From: an uncultured Caryophanales bacterium
GTDB lineage: Bacteria; Bacillota_I; Bacilli_A; RFN20; CAG-826
DNA: 10,374 nt
NCBI GenBank assembly: GCA_947303105.1
Contig: CAMYXQ010000024.1
Coordinates: forward strand, 1 to 10,374
Direction: 5' to 3'
Shown: positions 6,337 to 10,374 of the stretch, in pieces
How positions within the stretch are numbered: the stretch's first letter is position 1
Layout: each line of letters opens with the position of its first letter
The notes under the pieces: generated by a model
The model's database searches: none
Seen by the model: the letters and a program-made list of their open reading frames with translations, nothing else
Told to the model about the DNA's origin: nothing
Made by a program: the position numbers and the translations under genes

Positions 6337-7460
6337 GTCCGACGTTTGACGTATCGGGCCACGGTTATCTGACCGGGCTCGGTACGTTTTTCATATCCGA
6401 GTTCGATCGCGAGTTCTTTTCCGGCGCCGTAGAGGACAAATAGCAGCGGATTCACCTTGCGGCACAGCCGGTCTTCGATTTGGCGCACAGCGGCCATTTT
6501 GGCGGCCTTTGTGCCGATTAAATCATAGATGGCGACGCGATGGTCGCTTTCGAAGCGATAAGAAATCTCGCCGATATATTCATGATGGTGGAGGATGACG
6601 AAACGCCGCTCGCCTTCTTTCGGTTTGCGGTTCTTGAGAGGATAAGCCGCCATCGTCTTAGCGGAGACAATCGGCTTCAACGCGTAATCATGCGCGTCCT
6701 CGCATTCGTATTCGAGGTGATCGAAATATAAGCCAAAGGCTTCGTGGTTGGTAAGCATCGTGCGGAAATTCTCTTTGGCTTCCGGATGAGAATGATAAAG
6801 GTCGGCGAGAAGTTTCTTCGTCCATTCGCGTTCGGTGAAGCCATTCGCCGGGCAACCTGATTCAAGGACGGGAAGATTCTCTTCTTCCGCGAGCAAACGG
6901 ATGTCATGTTCGCGGCAATAAATCATCGGGCGGATGAAAGTCACTCTGGCGCGATCCAGATGCATTTTCGGCTCAAAGGTCGCTACGCGACCTCCATGCA
7001 CCATGTTCATAAATAAAGTCTCGATCGCATCGTCATTATGATGCGCGAAAGCGACCTTGTTGCAGTGGAGCTCGTTGGCGAGGTCGTTCATCGCCGCTTT
7101 CTTCATCCGCGAGCAGATGGAACAAGGCAAATGGCCACCCGGTTTGGTATGGGCTTGAAGGATCGGATATACGAAACGGGAATCATGGATGATCAGCGGT
7201 GTGCCAAGACGCTCGCAGAACGCTTTCAATCGCGACAAATCGGGCTCTCCGAATCCCAAATCGAGGAAAACGGGGATGATGATAAACTTCTTTTTGGCGA
7301 AAAACCCATAACGGGACAACGCTAATAACATCGCAAGACTATCCTTGCCGCCCGAAATGCCAAGCATGATGCGATCCCCGTCATCGATGAGGGAGAAATC
7401 GCGGTCGGCTTTGCGGACATTGGCTAAGATGGTGCGAATGTATTTCATAAGCGAAAACAT
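6330..7460 (-). CDS. TtcA-like PP-loop tRNA thiolase with C-terminal extra domain
   Basis: Residues 1 to about 260 match the TtcA family, which uses ATP and an iron-sulfur cluster to thiolate tRNA (s2C32 in E. coli TtcA). Visible are the PP-loop SGGKDS (36-41), PCSIC (C113 and C116), HHNDDAIET (140-148), LFMNMVHGG (149-157), IRPMIYCRE (176-184) and SGC (C203). C113, C116 and C203 fit the cluster-binding triad of TtcA. Residues about 265-376 are an additional alpha/beta domain containing YIGEISYRF (295-303) and ELAIELGYEK (349-358). This faintly recalls the end of GNAT acetyltransferases but lacks the acetyl-CoA motif, so its role is unknown. No Shine-Dalgarno precedes either ATG at 7460 or the one at 7448 (Met5). 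The longer frame is listed, but Met5 is at least as likely. The substrate is inferred from the family only. Confidence 0.88.
   Translation of the reverse strand: MFSLMKYIRTILANVRKADRDFSLIDDGDRIMLGISGGKDSLAMLLALSRYGFFAKKKFIIIPVFLDLGFGEPDLSRLKAFCERLGTPLIIHDSRFVYPILQAHTKPGGHLPCSICSRMKKAAMNDLANELHCNKVAFAHHNDDAIETLFMNMVHGGRVATFEPKMHLDRARVTFIRPMIYCREHDIRLLAEEENLPVLESGCPANGFTEREWTKKLLADLYHSHPEAKENFRTMLTNHEAFGLYFDHLEYECEDAHDYALKPIVSAKTMAAYPLKNRKPKEGERRFVILHHHEYIGEISYRFESDHRVAIYDLIGTKAAKMAAVRQIEDRLCRKVNPLLFVLYGAGKELAIELGYEKRTEPGQITVARYVKRRTY
6349..6391 (+). terminator. Intrinsic terminator of the rimP-rbfA operon, inside the ttcA-like gene
   Basis: ACGTATCGGGCC (6349-6360) pairs with GGCTCGGTACGT (6376-6387) over 12 bp, two of them G-U. 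The stem continues, past one bulged A, as CGGT (6362-6365) with ACCG (6372-6375) around a 6-nt loop. Five T follow (6387-6391). It lies 12 bases after the rbfA stop, within the last codons of the convergent minus-strand gene. On that strand there is no U-run after the stem, so it should work in one direction only. Confidence 0.85.
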
Positions 7461-7466
7461 TATAAT
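7459..7466. promoter_or_regulatory. Palindromic -10 element between divergent ttcA-like and truB genes
   Basis: ATTATAAT is its own reverse complement and provides TATAAT on both strands (7461-7466 plus, 7464-7459 minus). The two listed start codons are only 15 bp apart. Transcription would begin near 7473 rightward and near 7452 leftward, leaving 3-4 nt before truB's ATG and before Met5 of the ttcA-like gene. No clear -35 boxes are seen. The AGGAAGG at 7467-7473 fits a longer truB leader instead, so the assignment is tentative. Confidence 0.4.
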
Positions 7467-7475
7467 AGGAAGGTC

Positions 7476-8327
7476 ATGGAAAACGGTATCGCAATTTTAG
7501 ATAAGCCCGAAGGGATGACCTCTAGAGAGGTCGATAACCATATCGGCCGCCTTTTCCATACGAAAAAAGTCGGTCATCTGGGCACTTTGGACCCGTTTGC
7601 GACTGGTTTGCTCATCGTCGCCGTCAACAAAGCGACCAAATTCCTGCCGTACCTTGAAGACGGCGAGAAGACCTATGAAGCCGAATTGATCCTGGGCAAG
7701 AAGACCGATTCCGGCGATCGGACCGGTGAAATCATCGAAGAAAAAGAGATTCCCGAGCTGAGCGAGAATATCATCCGGAAGGCGATGGATTCTTTCATCG
7801 GCGAAGGGACGCAAATCCCGCCGATGACCAGCGCAAAGAAGGTCGACGGCGTGCCTTTATACAAGAAGGCACATAAAGGAATCATCACCGAAAGACAGCC
7901 GATTTCAATTTATATAAAATCATTAAAAATAATCCGCTTCGATAAGTCGGGTAATCGCCTCGTTTTCGAAGCGGTCGTCAGCAAAGGGACTTATATCCGC
8001 GTGCTCGGTGAAGACCTGGCTGAACGGCTCGGGACAGTGGGGTATTTGGAGAAACTTACCCGAACTAAAGTCGGTGAGATCGGTCTCGACCAGTCAATCA
8101 CTCTGGGGAAGGTTGATGGGGATCACCTCGTCTCCCCCGAAACTCTCATGACCGGTTTTCCGAAAGTCATCGTCGATAAGGCGAACGAAAAAGCTATAAT
8201 GGACGGGCGCCCCTTCGAATACGCCGGGGAAGAGGACCGCATCCTCTTATTGGGCGAAAATGGCCCTCTTGCGGTCTATAAACGCCTCGAAAATTCCAAA
8301 TATGTCTGCGAAAGAGGCCTCTTTTGA
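7476..8327 (+). CDS. truB: tRNA pseudouridine(55) synthase TruB
   Basis: TruB converts U55 in the T-loop of nearly all tRNAs to pseudouridine. The 283-residue product is a usual bacterial length. The catalytic motif GHLGTLDPFATGLL (33-46) places the nucleophile at D39. KTYEAELILGKKTDSGD (65-81) contains the conserved tyrosine Y67, and IPPMTSAKKVDG and KGTYIRVLGEDL follow as expected. The C-terminal part (about 225-283) fits a degenerate PUA-like domain. The ATG is preceded by AGGAAGG (7467-7473), with AGGA 5 nt upstream. In Firmicutes truB normally follows rbfA directly; here it needs its own promoter because a reversed gene intervenes. A short A/T-rich patch (about 7905-7935) interrupts the otherwise higher-GC gene without breaking the frame. 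Confidence 0.96.
   Translation: MENGIAILDKPEGMTSREVDNHIGRLFHTKKVGHLGTLDPFATGLLIVAVNKATKFLPYLEDGEKTYEAELILGKKTDSGDRTGEIIEEKEIPELSENIIRKAMDSFIGEGTQIPPMTSAKKVDGVPLYKKAHKGIITERQPISIYIKSLKIIRFDKSGNRLVFEAVVSKGTYIRVLGEDLAERLGTVGYLEKLTRTKVGEIGLDQSITLGKVDGDHLVSPETLMTGFPKVIVDKANEKAIMDGRPFEYAGEEDRILLLGENGPLAVYKRLENSKYVCERGLF
7517..7532 (+). repeat. 16-bp inverted repeat near the truB start
   Basis: GACCTCT (7517-7523) and AGAGGTC (7526-7532) are perfect inverted arms with a 2-nt spacer, about 40 bases into truB. The repeat includes an AGA arginine codon, unusual here where CGC dominates. As RNA the loop would need to open one or two pairs. It could be an operator or chance. Confidence 0.35.
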
Positions 8328-9217
8328 TGAAAACGATCTTGTTCGAACAATATGAATTTATCCCCGCAATAACCCTCTGCTTGGGCTATTTTGACGGCGT
8401 TCATAACGGCCATCGCAAACTGGTCTTGGACGCTAAGATCGCAGCAGAAGGCCCCTTGGCGGTTCTTTTGTTCGACGCCAACCCCGCCCTCTATATCCCG
8501 AACGGCAAGAGCCAGGGCATCCTGACCGACGTCGAAGATAAGAAACGCCTCTTCGCCGGACTCGGCTTTGACTACGCCATCGTCGTCCATGTCGACAAGG
8601 AATTCTTCGGTCGGTCGAAAGAAGATTTCATTAATTCGGTGATTTGTAAAATAAATCCTTCGAGAATCGTCTGCGGGACCGACTATACTTTCGGCCGCAA
8701 CGCCGAGGGCACGATCCGCGATTTGGAAGAATGGTTCCCCGTCGTCGGAGTCAACCTCTTGGAAGCCGGCGGCAAGAAAATCGCCTCCCGCGACATTATT
8801 TCCTTCATCGAAAAAGGCGCCGTCCAAACGGCATCCGAATTATTGGGTCGTCCCTATGAGATTCGCGGCGAGGTCGTCGAAGGTTTTCATCACGGAGCGG
8901 AAATCGGTTTCCCGACCGCGAACCTGAAACTATCCGCGGACTATGTTTTGCCTAAGGCGGGCGTCTATTCGGGTTTCGTCTATGTGGGCGGCGTGCCTCA
9001 AAAAGCCATCATCAATGTCGGCACCAATCCGACCGTCGGGGTCCTCTCCAAACCGATTGTCGAATGCCATCTCCTCCGTTATGAGGGCGACTTGTATGGA
9101 AAGACCCTTTATGTCGATTTCGTGAATCGCCTCCGCGACGAAATCAAATTCGCTGATTTAAACGAATTAAAAAAGCAGCTTGAGATCGATTCCCAAACTG
9201 CTTTGAGCACTTTATAA
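8327..9217 (+). CDS. ribF: Bifunctional riboflavin kinase/FAD synthetase RibF
   Basis: RibF phosphorylates riboflavin to FMN and adenylylates FMN to FAD. At 296 residues it is close to the usual size. The N-terminal adenylyltransferase domain shows GYFDGVHNGHR (20-30) and GTDYTFGRNAEG (117-128). The C-terminal kinase domain shows GFPTANL (194-200), GVYSG (212-216), NVGTNPTV (230-237) and EGDLYGKTLYVDF (253-265). The common HP dipeptide after the second strand reads NP (N52, P53). The ATG at 8327 overlaps the truB stop by one base (TGATG), with AAAGAGG at 8311-8317, 9 nt upstream. A TTG one codon earlier (8324) is less likely. truB-ribF is a conserved pair, but the rpsO gene that often follows is replaced by the convergent typA. 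Confidence 0.96.
   Translation: MKTILFEQYEFIPAITLCLGYFDGVHNGHRKLVLDAKIAAEGPLAVLLFDANPALYIPNGKSQGILTDVEDKKRLFAGLGFDYAIVVHVDKEFFGRSKEDFINSVICKINPSRIVCGTDYTFGRNAEGTIRDLEEWFPVVGVNLLEAGGKKIASRDIISFIEKGAVQTASELLGRPYEIRGEVVEGFHHGAEIGFPTANLKLSADYVLPKAGVYSGFVYVGGVPQKAIINVGTNPTVGVLSKPIVECHLLRYEGDLYGKTLYVDFVNRLRDEIKFADLNELKKQLEIDSQTALSTL
9169..9204 (-). terminator. Intrinsic terminator of typA, inside the 3' end of ribF
   Basis: Read on the minus strand, AAAGCAGTTTG (9204-9194) pairs with CAAGCTGCTTT (9182-9172) over 11 bp with one U-G pair, around an 11-nt loop. The T-run continues to 9169 (six T, three of them in the stem). It lies 17 bases after the typA stop. On the plus strand the same arms have an A-C mismatch and no T-run, so the terminator favours typA. 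Confidence 0.65.
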
Positions 9218-9220
9218 AGT
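9209..9220. repeat. 12-bp perfect palindrome at the ribF/typA junction
   Basis: ACTTTATAAAGT is its own reverse complement and spans the ribF stop codon and most of the 4-bp gap to typA. It is AT-rich and short. It could assist the end of both convergent transcripts, or be chance. Confidence 0.3.
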
Positions 9221-9221
9221 C

Positions 9222-10374
9222 TTATTTGCTGAGCAACGCTTCGCGAGCGGCTTTCTGATGGGCGTCGAACTTTTTGCGTTCGGCGGTATTCAGGATCTTT
9301 TTGCGGATTCGGATCGCCGTCGGGGTGATTTCGACGAGTTCATCGAGGTTGATGTAGTCCAAGCAGGCTTCCAAAGTCATCTTTCTCGGGGCCTTGAGGA
9401 TAATCGTCAGTTCGCGGGTCGAGCTGCGGACGTTGGTCATCGGCTTGGTTTGGGTGCAGTTGACGGCGAGGTCGGCGGGATAACGATGTTCCCCGATGAC
9501 CATGCCTTCGTAGCAGATGTCGCCCGGAACGATGAACATCGTCCCGTGCTCTTCGACTTTTTGGAGGGCATAAGAGGTGGCTTCGCCTTTGTCAGTGGAC
9601 ACAAGAACGCCGATATTCCGTTCGCCGAGTTCTTTCTCGAAGTACGGACGGTACTCACGGAAGGTGTGGTTGATGATGCCGTAGCCTTTGGTCATCGTGA
9701 GGAAGTTGCTGACGAAACCGATGAGACCACGCGAAGGCATGATGTACACCAACTTGGTGGTCACGCCATTGTCGTCCATCGTTTCCAAGGAACCGCCGCG
9801 GGAACCCAAAGTGGTCATCATGTCGCCGACGAATTCGTTCGGCACGTCGATCTGCAGATCTTCGTACGGCTCGCATTTGACGCCGTCGATATGTTTGATG
9901 ATGACTTGGGGTTTGGCGACTTCGAGTTCGTAGCCTTCCCGGCGGAGATTCTCGATGAGAACTCCTAAATGGAGTTCGCCACGGCCGGAAACGACCCATT
10001 TCTCGGTGTTTGGGATTCTCTCGTAACGGAGAGAAACGTCGCGCTGGGTCTCTTGATAGAGGCGTTCTTCGATGACGCGGGCGGTGACGAACTTGCCGTC
10101 TTGTCCGCGCATCGGGGAAGTATTGGTTCCGAATTCCATTTGCAACGTCGGCTCATCGACACGGAGAGGCGGAAGAGGATCCAAACATTTCGGATCGCAG
10201 ATCGTCTCGCCGACCCCGATGTCGGGCAAACCGGCGATGCCGCAGATGTCGCCCGCCACGGCTTCCTGAACTTCGTTCCGGGCCATGCCGTGGAAGGTAT
10301 AGAGCTTCATGATCTGGAAATTCTTGGTCGAGCCATCCAAACGGAGGTCGGTGACTAGGTCGCCAACATGAAGG
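9222..10374 (-). CDS. typA: Ribosome-associated GTPase TypA/BipA, C-terminal part
   Basis: TypA/BipA is an EF-G-like GTPase acting in ribosome (50S) assembly and stress adaptation. The frame is open to the right edge, so only the last 383 of about 610 residues are present and the GTPase domain lies outside. The visible part begins in beta-barrel domain II (LHVGDLVTDLRLDGSTKN, then AGDICGIAGLPDIGVGETI) and continues through the domain III signature SGRGELHLG (about 9989-9963). The EF-G V-like domain follows with MPSRGLIGF. The TypA-specific C-terminal domain (RSSTRELTIILKAPRKMTLE) ends in the typical RIRKKILNTAERKK. A TTG at 10340 is an internal codon, not a start, because homology continues upstream. 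It converges on ribF with a 4-bp gap and has its terminator inside ribF. Confidence 0.97.
   Translation of the reverse strand, partial: LHVGDLVTDLRLDGSTKNFQIMKLYTFHGMARNEVQEAVAGDICGIAGLPDIGVGETICDPKCLDPLPPLRVDEPTLQMEFGTNTSPMRGQDGKFVTARVIEERLYQETQRDVSLRYERIPNTEKWVVSGRGELHLGVLIENLRREGYELEVAKPQVIIKHIDGVKCEPYEDLQIDVPNEFVGDMMTTLGSRGGSLETMDDNGVTTKLVYIMPSRGLIGFVSNFLTMTKGYGIINHTFREYRPYFEKELGERNIGVLVSTDKGEATSYALQKVEEHGTMFIVPGDICYEGMVIGEHRYPADLAVNCTQTKPMTNVRSSTRELTIILKAPRKMTLEACLDYINLDELVEITPTAIRIRKKILNTAERKKFDAHQKAAREALLSK

Noticed and set aside
8324..8326. TTG start for ribF one codon before the ATG
   Set aside because: The ATG at 8327 has better spacing from AAAGAGG and gives the common TGATG overlap with truB.
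9237..9249. Small hairpin in the typA end as a ribF terminator
   Set aside because: Only 5 bp with one wobble pair, and the following bases (GCTTTCTG) are a poor T-run.
9258..9968. Plus-strand 236-codon frame opposite typA
   Set aside because: It is antisense to clear TypA motifs and its translation lacks any recognisable domain.

Overview
The window comes from a Firmicutes-type (Bacilli or Mollicutes-related) chromosome that uses the standard bacterial code. The order rimP-nusA-ylxR-ylxQ-infB-rbfA, followed nearby by truB-ribF, is the classic Firmicutes nusA/infB cluster. TGA ends rimP, ylxQ, truB and the ttcA-like gene, so this is not a code-4 mollicute. Most genes are roughly 55% G+C by eye, with a strong preference for C-ending codons (ATC, GTC, GCC, CGC). 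NusA carries a long acidic tail, a trait also known from some Mollicutes. My best guess is an uncultured, gut-type, relatively high-GC member of the Bacilli, but the genus cannot be read from this sequence.

Layout: (1) 1-296 holds the 3' end of an unrecognised gene at 28% G+C, closed by a strong terminator at 349-376. (2) 452-1324 is a DegV-family fatty-acid-binding protein with its own terminator. (3) A good sigma-A-like promoter at 1354-1382 and a structured leader of about 80 nt start a tightly packed operon, rimP to rbfA (1472-6336), whose genes overlap or lie within a few bases of each other. (4) A TtcA-like PP-loop tRNA thiolase with a C-terminal extra domain (minus strand, 6330-7460) sits between rbfA and truB, which are normally neighbours. 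It overlaps rbfA tail to tail by 7 bp and starts 15 bp from truB, head to head. (5) truB and ribF overlap by 1 bp (7476-9217). (6) The C-terminal 383 residues of TypA/BipA run on the minus strand and continue past the right edge.

Nearly all the recognised genes serve RNA maturation, transcription elongation or ribosome assembly and initiation: RimP, RbfA and TypA act in small-subunit or ribosome biogenesis, NusA in elongation and termination, YlxR/RnpM as an RNase P modulator, YlxQ as an L7Ae-type RNA binder, IF2 in initiation, and TruB and the TtcA-like protein in tRNA modification. RibF makes FMN and FAD.

No mobile element, CRISPR array, defence system or other obvious new system is present. 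The points worth a second look are architectural: a palindromic -10 element between the divergent ttcA-like and truB genes, terminators embedded in the coding DNA of convergent neighbours, a perfect 20-bp palindrome inside nusA, the extra domain on the TtcA-like protein, the NusA tail, and the low-GC fragment at the left edge.
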